Of a DNA stretch of 64,000 nt, positions 44,809 through 53,927 are shown piece after piece (the stretch's first letter is position 1; each line of letters begins with the position of its first letter). The position numbers were made by a program, and so were the translations under genes. The notes beneath the pieces were generated by a model. That model was not told where the DNA came from. It searched no databases and saw nothing but the letters and a program-made list of their open reading frames with translations. The stretch is taken from assembly GCF_001425055.1 (NCBI RefSeq), contig NZ_LMDK01000003.1:19528-83527 (forward strand), written 5' to 3'. The DNA comes from Pelomonas sp. Root1237. GTDB taxonomy: Bacteria; Pseudomonadota; Gammaproteobacteria; Burkholderiales; Burkholderiaceae_C.

Positions 44809-46010
44809 TGAAGCGGGCGTTCCTCGCCGTTTGGCTGGCCTTGAACGCGCTCGGCGCCAGCGCGGCGGAGCGCCTGGTCGTCACTGTCCGGCACGAGCTG
44901 AAGGCCGCGCGGCCGGCCGAGACGATCGCGGTCCCCTGGTCCGAAGTGGCCCGGCGCCTGCCCGGGGCGTTGCTGCATCAGCTCGCCGTGCGCGATGCCA
45001 GCGGCAACTTGGTGCCCTACCAGGTCACCAACGTGGCGCCGTTGGCGAAAGACCCGAAGAACGAAGGCATCGCCTACGGGGAGCTGATCTTCCAGCATGA
45101 CTTCGCCATGGACGAGCAGAGCGCACGCTTCACCGTCGAGAAGGCAACGACGGTCGCGCCGCCGTTTCCCGTCAAGGCCTTTGCCCGCTATGTCCCCGAG
45201 CGCCTCGACGACTTCGCTTGGGAGAACGACAAGATCGGGCACCGCACCTACGGCCAGGCGCTGGCCGCGCCGGCGCCGCCCGGGAGCGACAAGGAAGTCC
45301 TCGTCACCAGCGGTGTCGACATCTGGTTCAAGCGGCCGTCCTATCTCATCGTCGACCGTTGGTACAACAAGGGCCACGACCACTATCACAAGGACGAGGG
45401 CGAAGGGCTCGACATGTACGCCGTCGGCCGCACCCGCGGCGCGGGCGGCACGGGCATCTGGAATGGCAGCCGGCTGTTCGTCAGCCGCAACTATTCGGCG
45501 TGGCGCGTCGTCACGAACGGGCCCGTCCGTGCCGTTTTCGAGTTGACCTACGACAAGTGGGACGCGGGCGGTGTGGCGGTCAGCGAAGTGAAGCGGTTCA
45601 CGGTCGACGCGGGCCATCTTTTCGACACGGTCGAAAGCACTTTCAGCACTGCCACGCCGCAGACGCTCACGGTCGCGCTGGGTCTCAACAAGAAGCCGGC
45701 CTATCCCGAGCAGGCGCCGACGGTCGCTGCTTACCGTGCCCCGGACACGCTGATGCAATGGGTGCGCCAGCGCAGTGCGGGTGACTTTGGTGTCGCCATC
45801 CTGCTGCCGGGTGCAGACGGCTACGCGGCCGATCCCGACAACGAACTGATCCTCGTCAAGGCCAAGACCGGCCAGCCGCTGCGCTACTACCTTGGCGCCG
45901 CGGTCGACTGGTCTGGTGAGATCCCCACGGCGCAAGCCTGGCAGGGCTATGTGGAGGCCTACCGCAAGCGCGTCGCATCGCCGATCCGGGTCGAATTCGG
46001 CGCGGAGTAG
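44808..46010 (+). CDS. DUF4861 family periplasmic protein
   Basis: Protein of 400 residues with a signal peptide (MKRAFLAVWLALNALGASAAE). The body matches DUF4861: VPWSEVARRLPGALLHQLAV, YQVTNVAP, DKIGHRTYGQAL, IVDRWYNKGHDHYHKDEGEG, MYAVGRTRGAGGTGIWNG. This family is regularly found in uronic-acid polysaccharide loci and its His-rich YHKDEGEGLDMY segment looks like an active site, but its reaction is not known to me. The ATG overlaps the DUF2264 stop (TGATG), so the two are tightly coupled. Confidence 0.82.
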   Translation: MKRAFLAVWLALNALGASAAERLVVTVRHELKAARPAETIAVPWSEVARRLPGALLHQLAVRDASGNLVPYQVTNVAPLAKDPKNEGIAYGELIFQHDFAMDEQSARFTVEKATTVAPPFPVKAFARYVPERLDDFAWENDKIGHRTYGQALAAPAPPGSDKEVLVTSGVDIWFKRPSYLIVDRWYNKGHDHYHKDEGEGLDMYAVGRTRGAGGTGIWNGSRLFVSRNYSAWRVVTNGPVRAVFELTYDKWDAGGVAVSEVKRFTVDAGHLFDTVESTFSTATPQTLTVALGLNKKPAYPEQAPTVAAYRAPDTLMQWVRQRSAGDFGVAILLPGADGYAADPDNELILVKAKTGQPLRYYLGAAVDWSGEIPTAQAWQGYVEAYRKRVASPIRVEFGAE

Positions 46011-46240
46011 CCATGTTTTCCCGGTGGCATCCTGCGATGCGCTTTGACTCTGAAATTTTGTATATCTCGCGGCGCCTTATTCATAGCTCCTTTCGCGCCG
46101 TGGAGACTAAGCTGAACGGGGCGAGGCCGTGACACCCCTAGTTTGATAGTCACCAGGATTGCCAAGCATCCCTGACTGTCTTCGAGAACATTGGTGATGA
46201 TCCTGCAATGTCGCACCAAAGCAACTTTCAAGATCGATGA

Positions 46241-46252
46241 GGCAACGTTACC
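46241..46252. promoter_or_regulatory. Candidate LacI operator 1 upstream of TonB receptor
   Basis: GGCAACGTTACC matches the palindrome GGTAACGTTACC at 11 of 12 positions. A second partial half-site (CCGTAACC) follows at 46256-46263. The central CG step with flanking AA/TT is typical for LacI-family operators. Confidence 0.7.
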
Positions 46253-46344
46253 ATACCGTAACCAAGGGCCGAAGAAGCGTGATCACATGCTGCGCTGTAG
46301 GCGCCGTGGAGGGTTTCATGAGCCTATTTTTTTGGGGCTCGCAT

Positions 46345-46356
46345 GGTAACGTTGTC
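46345..46356. promoter_or_regulatory. Candidate LacI operator 2 upstream of TonB receptor
   Basis: GGTAACGTTGTC matches the same palindrome at 10 of 12 positions and lies 104 bp downstream of the first site, about 117 nt before the receptor ATG. Two sites at this spacing (close to ten helical turns) would allow DNA looping. Confidence 0.68.
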
Positions 46357-46472
46357 ACATATTGCTGTTATCGAAATGAATCTGCGATGAGCAAGCTGAT
46401 CCAGCCATCGCAGATATAAAAACAACTTGTAGTCACATTGATGACAAAAGCCCTTGAGGCATGGAGAGAGAC

Positions 46473-49349
46473 ATGAAACAAACCCTGATTTGCTCGGCCG
46501 TGTCGATGGCGCTTGCCGCCGCCTACGGCCACGCCGCGGCTCAGGCTGCGGCGCCCGCCCAAGCGGCCGAAAAAGCGCCCGACGCCGCAGACGCCGCCGC
46601 CAAGCCCGACGGCCAGAAACTCGAGACCGTGGTCGTGACCGGTTTCCGCGCCAGTCTCGAGAAGTCGATGGCGTTGAAGCAGCAGGCCATCGGCGTGCGC
46701 GATTCCATCGTGGCCGAGGACATCGGCAAGTTCCCCGAGGCCAACGTGGCCGAATCGCTGCAGCGCGTGCCGGGCATCATCCTGAACCGTGACGAGAGTT
46801 CGGGTGAGGGGCAGCGCATCTCCATCCGCGGCCTGCCGACCGAGTACACCGTCACCACGCTGAATGGCGCGCTCGTCAATACCGTGTCCACTTCCACCAT
46901 CGGCTCGGCGGTGCGCGGTTTCAACTACGACGTGTTCGCGTCCGAACTGTTCGGCCGTGTGGACTTCTACAAGTCGCCGCTGGCAGAGCTGAACGAAGGC
47001 GGCATGGGCGGCGTGGTGGACCTGCAGACGCCGCGCCCCTTCGACAACCCCAAGCGCACCATCCGCTATGGCGTGACGGCGTCGTACAACACCACGTCCG
47101 GCAAGACGGACCCGATGGGCTTCGCGCTGTACTCCAACACCTGGGGCGACTGGGGCGCGCTGATTGGCGTGTCGCACGCCGCCGCCGTGAACAACCGCTC
47201 CGGCTTTGAGGCGACCGGTGGCTACAACAGCTCGGCCCGCGCCAGCCAGAGTCCCGTGAAGGGCAACTTCGCCTTCGCGCTGGACTACGACAGCCCGCGC
47301 GCCAACCTCGGCAGCTACACCCGCGCCCAGGTCGACAACGCACTGCTGCCCCGCATCTACCGCTTCTACGGTTCGGCCAATGACCGGACCCGCGACGGCC
47401 TGGTGGGCTCGCTGCAGTTCAAGACCCCGACGCTGAACTTCAGCCTGGACACGCTCTATTCCAAGCTGAAGAACACCCGCGACGAGATCTACTTCGGCCT
47501 GCTGATCCGCAACAGCCGTACCACCGACCGCACCAAGCCGGCGGGCCAGAGCGGCAACAACGGCTTCATTCCGCTGAACGTCAAGATCGACCCCGCGTCC
47601 AACCTGCTGACCGGCACCTTCGGCAATACGTCCTACAGCAGCGGAGCGACCTACAGCGAAGACGAAACCAAGTTCGGCTACGTGGCCGCCAATGCCCGCT
47701 GGAGCGTCAGCGACAAACTGGTGCTGACTGGCCAGCTGAGCACCAACAACAGCAAGGCGCTGAGCTACCAGGACACCCTGTCCGGCCAGATCTTCGGTGT
47801 CGACTCCACCATCGACTACGGCAGCGACCACGTCTACCCGTCGCTGTCCTCGCCGACCAGCTACACCGACCCCGCCAACTTCCAGGGTTTCGGCATCGGT
47901 ACCGGCTGGACTCGTGAGACAGACAAGAGCAACCAGGGCCGCGTCGTCGCCGACTGGGACTACGCCCTCGCCGGCGACTGGACCGGCCACCTGAAGGCCG
48001 GCCTGGCCTATTCCGAGACCTCCAAGGAGATCAACAAGCGCAACGGCACATCCGCCGCGACCGCCAAGCTCAACACGCTGGGCACGGCAGGCCTGCGTTC
48101 GGGCATGACCTCCGTGCTGCCGATCGGCAACCTTGACATGGGTGCCGGCTGGCCGCACGCCTGGGGCACTTTCACTCGCGCCTACACCTACTCGACCTTC
48201 GACCCGCTGGCCCTCAACTCGGAGGCGACCTTCACGCCGGCGCAGAGCTTCAAGGCGCAGGAGAACGTGTCCACGGCTTTCGTGCAGTCCGACTTCCGGG
48301 GCCAGGTGTTCGACCGGGAACTGCGCCTGAATGCCGGCGTGCGCTTCGCGCGCACCGAGACGCTGATCGACAACTTCAAGCAGCAGGGTGCCAGCCTCAC
48401 GTATGCACCGAACCAGGAGAAGGGCTCCTACACCAGCGTGCTGCCGGCCTTCAGCTCGGCCCTGGACCTGACCGACAACCTGACCTGGCGCGCCTCCTGG
48501 GGCAAGACGCTGAGCCGCCAGGCGCTGTCCATCATCGCGGCGCAGACGGTCATCCCCAACCCGTTCGACAACACCGCAACGGCCGGCAATCCCAGCCTGC
48601 GTCCGCAAAAGTCCAAGAACTTCGACACCAGCCTGGAGTGGTATTTCCAGAAGGGCAGCATGCTGTCGGCGGCCCTGTTCCGGAAGGAACTGACCGACGC
48701 CACCACGAGCAACAGCGTGCAAACCACCTTCGGCGCGCTGGGCCTGCCTGACACGGCGCTGGGCGCCATCTTCCAGGACGCCAACGGCAAGGTGGATCCC
48801 AAGCTGCCGATGACGCTGAAGACCTACAGCAACGCCGGCAAGCAGACGCTCAAGGGCTTCGAGCTGGCCTACCAGCAGGCCTTCACCTTCCTGCCCGAAC
48901 CCTTCAAGGGCCTGGGCGCGCTGGCCAGCTACACGCACATCAACCCGTTCAACAGCGCGGTGTGGACGACCAATGGGGGCAGCGTCATCGACGTGAACTC
49001 CGTGCCCAAGTACGCATACAGCACCACGCTGTACTACGAGAACGGCCCGTTCGCATTCCGCACGTCCTACAACTACAAGGGCCGCTCGCTGCACAGCGAC
49101 AACCCGAAGAACAACGGCGACGACCTGATCCGCTGGCGCGCCGGCCGCGGCTACCTGGACGCCAACGTCAGCTACAAGATCAACGACTCGCTGGAGATCC
49201 GCGTGGAGGGGTTGAACCTGTCCAACACGCTGGCCTACGACTACTTCGAAGATGCCACCGGCCAGTACGGCCTGGGCAACAAGACCCGCATGGACTATGC
49301 GAAGTACGACGGTCGCACCTTCAAGATCGGCCTGCGCGGCAGGTTCTGA
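46473..49349 (+). CDS. TonB-dependent receptor (Xanthomonas/Caulobacter polysaccharide type), PUL receptor 1
   Basis: Outer-membrane receptor of 958 residues with a signal peptide (MKQTLICSAVSMALAAAYGH AAA in parts). The TonB box ETVVVTGFRASLEKSMALKQ is followed by a plug (DSIVAEDIGKFPEANVAESL, GEGQRISIRGLPTEYTV) and a barrel ending in GLRGRF. The combination of VTGFR, KR/KQ, FPE.NVAESL and RG is characteristic of TIGR01782-type receptors that bind large glycans. The start has GGAGAGAG upstream. It lies downstream of two LacI-type operators. The BNR_4 enzyme gene follows within about 110 nt. Confidence 0.93.
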   Translation: MKQTLICSAVSMALAAAYGHAAAQAAAPAQAAEKAPDAADAAAKPDGQKLETVVVTGFRASLEKSMALKQQAIGVRDSIVAEDIGKFPEANVAESLQRVPGIILNRDESSGEGQRISIRGLPTEYTVTTLNGALVNTVSTSTIGSAVRGFNYDVFASELFGRVDFYKSPLAELNEGGMGGVVDLQTPRPFDNPKRTIRYGVTASYNTTSGKTDPMGFALYSNTWGDWGALIGVSHAAAVNNRSGFEATGGYNSSARASQSPVKGNFAFALDYDSPRANLGSYTRAQVDNALLPRIYRFYGSANDRTRDGLVGSLQFKTPTLNFSLDTLYSKLKNTRDEIYFGLLIRNSRTTDRTKPAGQSGNNGFIPLNVKIDPASNLLTGTFGNTSYSSGATYSEDETKFGYVAANARWSVSDKLVLTGQLSTNNSKALSYQDTLSGQIFGVDSTIDYGSDHVYPSLSSPTSYTDPANFQGFGIGTGWTRETDKSNQGRVVADWDYALAGDWTGHLKAGLAYSETSKEINKRNGTSAATAKLNTLGTAGLRSGMTSVLPIGNLDMGAGWPHAWGTFTRAYTYSTFDPLALNSEATFTPAQSFKAQENVSTAFVQSDFRGQVFDRELRLNAGVRFARTETLIDNFKQQGASLTYAPNQEKGSYTSVLPAFSSALDLTDNLTWRASWGKTLSRQALSIIAAQTVIPNPFDNTATAGNPSLRPQKSKNFDTSLEWYFQKGSMLSAALFRKELTDATTSNSVQTTFGALGLPDTALGAIFQDANGKVDPKLPMTLKTYSNAGKQTLKGFELAYQQAFTFLPEPFKGLGALASYTHINPFNSAVWTTNGGSVIDVNSVPKYAYSTTLYYENGPFAFRTSYNYKGRSLHSDNPKNNGDDLIRWRAGRGYLDANVSYKINDSLEIRVEGLNLSNTLAYDYFEDATGQYGLGNKTRMDYAKYDGRTFKIGLRGRF

Positions 49350-49462
49350 TGCCCCTCGTCCGGTCTCGCGCCGCTGAACGCGGGCGTGCCCAACCGGTCC
49401 CCCGTGGGGACGGCGATGCTTGCGGCGTTGAGCCGCAAGCACATCGCCCCAGGCGGGCCGAC

Positions 49463-50824
49463 TTGGGAGCGGCCCGGCGCTCGGCCCGCAAGTTCGACGC
49501 GCTGTCCGTTCTCATGGCCGCGGCGTGTGCCGTAAGCTGCGCCGCGCCACCACCGCGCGCCGCTGATATCCACGCCGGCGATGTGCGTGTGGTCGACGTC
49601 GGTGAGGGTTGGGCGCGCAACTCCGTCAACGCCGTGGTGTTCCGCAAGAACTCCCTCGTTACCCACGGCGACATGCAGTACATCGCCTTCTACGACCCGC
49701 AGGCCCGGGTGGTGCTGGGCAAGCGCCGGCTCGGCAGCGGCGCCTGGGAGCTGAAGGCCACGCCCTACCAGGGCAACGCGCTGGATGCCCACAACAGCAT
49801 CAGCATCATGGTCGATGGCGCGGGCTATCTGCACCTGGCCTGGGACCACCACAACAGTGCACTGCGCTACGCGCGCAGCCTGCGGCCCGGTGCGCTGGAA
49901 ATGACGGCCGAAATGCCGATGACGGGGCAGGACGAGGCCTCGGTGTCCTATCCCGAGTTCCATCGCCAGCCGGACGGCAATCTGCTGTTCTTCTACCGGG
50001 ACGGCGGTTCGGGCCGGGGCAACCTGGTTCTCAACCGCTACGAAGTCGCCACGCAAAAGTGGACACGGCTGCACGCCAACCTGATCAGCGGGGAAGGCAA
50101 GCGCAACGCCTACTGGCAAGCCTTCCTCGACCACCGCGGCACCCTGCATCTGTCCTGGGTCTGGCGCGAATCGCCGGACGTCGCCAGCAACCACGACCTG
50201 GCCTACGCCCGCTCGCGCGACGGTGGCCGCAGCTGGGAGACCTCCGACGGCCGCCCCTGCGCGCTGCCCATCACGCTGTCCAGCGCCGAGGTCGCCGCGC
50301 ACATCCCGCAGAACAGCGAGTTGATCAACCAGACCTCGATGTCGGCCGACCAGGACGGCAACCCCTACATCGCCAGCTACTGGCGCCGCGCTGGCCGCAC
50401 GGTGCCGCAATACCAGGTGGTCTACCGCCGCGGCGGTGCCTGGCGGGAACTGGAGCTGGACTTTCGGCGCACGCCGTTCTCGCTCAGCGGCGTGGGGACC
50501 AAGGCGATCCCCGTGTCACGCCCGCAAATCATGGTGGGCCTGGGAGGCGGTGAGCCCAAGGCGCTGCTGGTGTTTCGCGACGAGGAGCGGGGCAGCAAGG
50601 TATCGGTCGCCCGTATTGAGGATTTCAGCAGCGGGCGCTGGATCGTGCACGACCTGACGGCGGATTCCGCCGGCGCGTGGGAACCCAGCTTCGACACGGA
50701 GTTATGGCGCGAGCGAGGCAAATTGAACCTGTTCCTGCAAACCGTGCAGCAGGTGGACGGGGAGGGCACCGCTGACGTTCCGACCAGCAAGGTGCGAGTG
50801 CTGCAGTGGCGTCCGAAACCCTGA
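49463..50824 (+). CDS. BNR_4 family beta-propeller enzyme (PL24/PL25/GH145-like)
   Basis: Seven-bladed-propeller protein of about 453 residues, probably secreted (signal LSVLMAAACAVSCAAPPPRA). Repeats carry DGxxYLHLAWDHHN-type motifs: LDAHNSISIMVDGAGYLHLA with H110, then WDHHNSALRYARS, DHRGTLHLSWVWRES and DQDGNPYIASYWRR. These are hallmarks of the BNR_4 group, which contains ulvan lyases (PL24/PL25) and the alpha-L-rhamnosidase GH145 acting on rhamnose-glucuronic acid in arabinogalactan. Which reaction it performs cannot be decided here. The start is uncertain: TTG at 49463 gives a proper signal peptide with AGGCGG upstream, while ATG at 49514 and ATG at 49349 are also in frame. Confidence 0.83.
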   Translation: MGAARRSARKFDALSVLMAAACAVSCAAPPPRAADIHAGDVRVVDVGEGWARNSVNAVVFRKNSLVTHGDMQYIAFYDPQARVVLGKRRLGSGAWELKATPYQGNALDAHNSISIMVDGAGYLHLAWDHHNSALRYARSLRPGALEMTAEMPMTGQDEASVSYPEFHRQPDGNLLFFYRDGGSGRGNLVLNRYEVATQKWTRLHANLISGEGKRNAYWQAFLDHRGTLHLSWVWRESPDVASNHDLAYARSRDGGRSWETSDGRPCALPITLSSAEVAAHIPQNSELINQTSMSADQDGNPYIASYWRRAGRTVPQYQVVYRRGGAWRELELDFRRTPFSLSGVGTKAIPVSRPQIMVGLGGGEPKALLVFRDEERGSKVSVARIEDFSSGRWIVHDLTADSAGAWEPSFDTELWRERGKLNLFLQTVQQVDGEGTADVPTSKVRVLQWRPKP

Positions 50825-50966
50825 GCGACGGGAAAGCCTGTGCCCTAAAGCGCCACTCCGTAACTATATGTTTATTGCCAGCTATACGAACTTTGAATGG
50901 GGCAAAGGCGAAACAGCATACGAATTGAATATTCAACGGTGCTAGCCTTTCGACATTACCTGTTCA

Positions 50967-50993
50967 GGTGTAATCCACTGCGAGCGGTGTAAT
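50967..50993 (+). promoter_or_regulatory. Direct repeat GGTGTAAT upstream of second TonB receptor
   Basis: GGTGTAAT occurs at 50967-50974 and again at 50986-50993, 19 bp apart, within a 244-nt AT-richer intergenic region (50825-51068). The first copy also pairs with CATTACCTG just upstream as an imperfect inverted repeat. A direct repeat at about two helical turns suggests a binding site for a regulator. No AACGTT operator is present here, so the second receptor may be controlled differently. Confidence 0.4.
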
Positions 50994-51068
50994 GATTGGT
51001 ATCAATAAATCGGCAGACGAACGCATTTTGTTTCGCCTGCCAAACATACCCACCTCACGGAGACAACC

Positions 51069-53819
51069 ATGCGGTCAAAGAATTTCGCAAAAACCGTCAT
51101 TGCCGGTTTGATCAGCCAGTTTTGGCTGGCCTCCCCGCTGTATGCGCAAGAAGCGGCGAAGCAGGACCTCGAACGGGTCGTCGTCACTGGTATTCGGGCC
51201 TCGCTGGAATCGTCAGTCGCGACCAAGCGCATGCAGGACGGCGTCGTCGACGCGGTGTCCGCGGAAGACGCCGGTAAATTCCCCGACACGAATATCGCCG
51301 AATCGCTGCAGCGCGTCACTGGCGTGCAGATCCAGCGCAACAACGGCGAGGGCCGGTATATTTCCGTTCGCGGGTTGGGGCCGGAGTTCAACAATGTGCT
51401 CGTCAACGGCCGAACCATGACCAGCGATACCGGTGGCCGTGAGTTCTCGTTCGACCTGCTGTCGCCCGATCTCATCTCGAAGGCGCTGGTTTACAAGACG
51501 GCGCAGCCCTTCCTGCCCGAGGGCGGCATTGGCTCCACGGTCGATATTCAAACGGCGCGGCCGCTGTTGGGCCGCAAAGGCCACAGCGCGGTGGTGAACC
51601 TGTCCGGGTCCTACGATTCGAACTCCAAGAAAAAGACGCCCAATGCGAGCGCGATGTACTCGTTCGCGAACGACGACCGCAGCTTCGGCGTCAGCGGTTC
51701 CCTGTCGTACACCGACCGTGCCTCGAAGCAGACCAAGGCCGTCAACGACGCGTGGAACTACAAGGACGTGACGCTGATCAACGGCGACCTGAATTCCAAG
51801 AACCTGACCATGGCCGACGTGACGGTCAAGAAGCTCTACATCCCGCAGAGCTTCGGGTTCCAGGAGGAGAACGAGCGCCGCAAGCGCCTGGTGGCTGCCG
51901 GCACCGTCCAGTTCAACCCGAGCTCGGCGCTCAAGCTCACGGCCGATGCGCTGTACTCGCGGCTGGACCAGAAGAACGACGTCATCGCGGTCAGCGACTG
52001 GAACAACCCCACCCAGCTCGGCGTCAAGTTCAACGCTGACAACCAGATCACCAGCTTCCTGCGGCCGGGCTCGACCTTCTTCGCCAACAACCCGGAGATT
52101 GCCGGCCCCGGCAAGCTGCTCGGCGAAGCGAACTCCAACGACATGATCGTCAAGGCCGGCGACCGGCTGTCGACGACCAAGGCCTTCGGTGGCAATGCCA
52201 AGTGGGCGCTGGCGCCGGAGTGGAACCTGGAAGCTGACCTGTCCACGTCGCGCACGACCTCGGGGACGCCCGACATGTGGATCGTCGCCGGCATGGTGCC
52301 CAAGAACGGCGACACGCTGACCTTTGACGGTACGCCCACCATCCACTTCGGCGACAGCCTCTCCGACCCCGCCGCCGTGCGTGCCCACGCCGTCGCCTAC
52401 GGCCAGATCCGCAACGGCGACGACCTGAAGGAAGGCCGCGTCAACCTGGGCTGGGATCACGAGATCGGCTACTTCAAGGGGCTGCAGTTCGGCCTCGCGG
52501 CCTCGCGCCGCAAGGTGGACCGCACCCAATGGAACAGCGATTCGTGGAACGCGTTCAGCGGCTATCACGTGTCGCTGCCGGCCTCGCTGTTCACGGTGAG
52601 CAAGCTCGACAACATCCTGGGCGCGGAAGGCGCGATGCCGTCGACCTTCCTGAGGTTCGACCCCTACGCCTACATGGCCTACCTGAACCAGCCGTCGCTG
52701 ATCGCGCAGTCCAACGATCCGGCGCTCTACGGCGACAAGACCAAGTACCCCAACGGCCCGATGGCCATCGACTACACCAGGCCGTCGATGTGGGCCGTCA
52801 AGGAGAAGGTGTCCAGCCTGTTCGTGGACAGCAAGTGGGAGGGCGACGGCTGGTCGGGCAACGTGGGCGCGCGGTATGTGCACGTGAACTCAACGTCGAT
52901 CGGCATCAGCCGGGTGCTGCTGTCGGCCGTCAAGAGCCCCAACGACACGACCTACATCCTGAACTACGGCCCCGACAGCGTGAACTCGGTCGAGAACAGC
53001 TACAACAACCTGCTGCCATCTGCCAACCTCAAACTCGACCTGACTCGCGACCTCGTGCTGCGCCTGGCGGCCTCCAAGACGCTGACTCGCCCGACGCTGA
53101 ACCAGATGGGCGTGAGCAACTGGTACGGTGGCCGTTTTGGGGACGTGCAGACCGGCGGCGGCAACCCCTATCTCAAGCCGATGCGCTCGACCAACCTGGA
53201 CGCGTCGCTGGAGTGGTATCTGTCCAAGACCAACTACGTCAGCGCGGCGGTCTTCCAAAAGAAGGTCACCGACTTTCTTGAATCCCGGCTGGTCGACATC
53301 CAGTTGCCGCAGTTCCCCGAGATCGCGCACGACACCCGCATCCGCAACGGGCAACAAGGCAAGATCAAAGGGCTGGAGCTGGCCGGGCAATACGCCTTCG
53401 ACGCCAACAACGGGCTGCTGCAGGGCTTCGGCGTGGCGGCCAACTTCACCTATGTGGACGCGAACGCCACGCGGGAAGGCGGCGTCGCCAGCTGTGGCTA
53501 TCCGGGCCTGTCCAAGCAGTCGTACAACGGCTCGGTGTTCTACGAGGACAGCCGCTTCCAGGCGCGGCTGAGCTACAACTGGCGCAACCACTTCTCCGTC
53601 GACTGTGGCGGCGGCAGCACCTTGCCGCGCACCCGCGCGGCCTATGGGCAGGCCGATGCCAGCGTGCGCTACAACGTCACGCCGACGATTTCGCTGTATG
53701 CCGACGCGATCAACCTGAACAACGAACGCATGCACGAATACGCGAACAACGAGTCGCAGTTCCTGACCTTGGAGGACGTCGGCCGCCGCTTCAACGTGGG
53801 CGTGCGGGTGGCGTTCTAA
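51069..53819 (+). CDS. TonB-dependent receptor (Xanthomonas/Caulobacter type), PUL receptor 2
   Basis: Outer-membrane receptor of 916 residues. A signal peptide (FAKTVIAGLISQFWLASPLYAQ) is followed by the TonB box ERVVVTGIRASLESSVATKR, a plug (DAVSAEDAGKFPDTNIAESL, GRYISVRGLGPEFNNVLVNG) and a barrel ending in VGVRVAF. It is the same family as receptor 1 but clearly diverged, so the two probably bind different parts or sizes of the glycan. CACGGAGA lies just before the ATG. A strong intrinsic terminator follows, so the gene may form its own transcript. Confidence 0.94.
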   Translation: MRSKNFAKTVIAGLISQFWLASPLYAQEAAKQDLERVVVTGIRASLESSVATKRMQDGVVDAVSAEDAGKFPDTNIAESLQRVTGVQIQRNNGEGRYISVRGLGPEFNNVLVNGRTMTSDTGGREFSFDLLSPDLISKALVYKTAQPFLPEGGIGSTVDIQTARPLLGRKGHSAVVNLSGSYDSNSKKKTPNASAMYSFANDDRSFGVSGSLSYTDRASKQTKAVNDAWNYKDVTLINGDLNSKNLTMADVTVKKLYIPQSFGFQEENERRKRLVAAGTVQFNPSSALKLTADALYSRLDQKNDVIAVSDWNNPTQLGVKFNADNQITSFLRPGSTFFANNPEIAGPGKLLGEANSNDMIVKAGDRLSTTKAFGGNAKWALAPEWNLEADLSTSRTTSGTPDMWIVAGMVPKNGDTLTFDGTPTIHFGDSLSDPAAVRAHAVAYGQIRNGDDLKEGRVNLGWDHEIGYFKGLQFGLAASRRKVDRTQWNSDSWNAFSGYHVSLPASLFTVSKLDNILGAEGAMPSTFLRFDPYAYMAYLNQPSLIAQSNDPALYGDKTKYPNGPMAIDYTRPSMWAVKEKVSSLFVDSKWEGDGWSGNVGARYVHVNSTSIGISRVLLSAVKSPNDTTYILNYGPDSVNSVENSYNNLLPSANLKLDLTRDLVLRLAASKTLTRPTLNQMGVSNWYGGRFGDVQTGGGNPYLKPMRSTNLDASLEWYLSKTNYVSAAVFQKKVTDFLESRLVDIQLPQFPEIAHDTRIRNGQQGKIKGLELAGQYAFDANNGLLQGFGVAANFTYVDANATREGGVASCGYPGLSKQSYNGSVFYEDSRFQARLSYNWRNHFSVDCGGGSTLPRTRAAYGQADASVRYNVTPTISLYADAINLNNERMHEYANNESQFLTLEDVGRRFNVGVRVAF

Positions 53820-53863
53820 AGGCCAGCAGAGTTCTCCAGGCGGCGCCCGTGCGCACGCCTTTC

Positions 53864-53892
53864 ACCCTGTCTCCGTGAGGCAGGGTTTTTTT
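53864..53892 (+). terminator. Intrinsic terminator after TonB receptor 2
   Basis: ACCCTG-T-CTC-CGT-GAG-G-CAGGGT folds into a 9-bp GC-rich stem with one T-G pair and a 3-nt loop, directly followed by seven T residues (53886-53892). It is the clearest Rho-independent terminator in the window and separates the receptor from the GH35-ExuT-GH2 genes, which therefore need a promoter or read-through. Confidence 0.88.
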
Positions 53893-53927
53893 GTTCAGGC
53901 CGGCCGTACAAGAAATCAGGACCCCTC

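Larger units (their letters stand above)
46011..46472 (+). other. Regulatory intergenic region upstream of the first PUL TonB receptor
   Basis: This 462-nt region has no convincing gene. A 60-codon frame at 46237 reads through operator-like sequence and has no family look. The part after 46230 is AT-richer and holds two AACGTT palindromes (46241-46252, 46345-46356), which suggests a LacI-controlled promoter for the receptor. GGAGAGAG precedes the ATG of the receptor at 46473. Confidence 0.6.

Noticed and set aside
46237..46419. Small plus-strand frame in the promoter region of the TonB receptor
   Set aside because: It runs through the two candidate LacI operators, has no ribosome-binding site and resembles no small-protein family.
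46368..49442. Minus-strand open frame of over 1000 codons antisense to the TonB receptor
   Set aside because: The plus-strand receptor shows signal peptide, TonB box, plug motifs and terminal phenylalanine; the antisense frame is open because of high-GC codon bias and has only low-complexity V/A/G/R-rich sequence.
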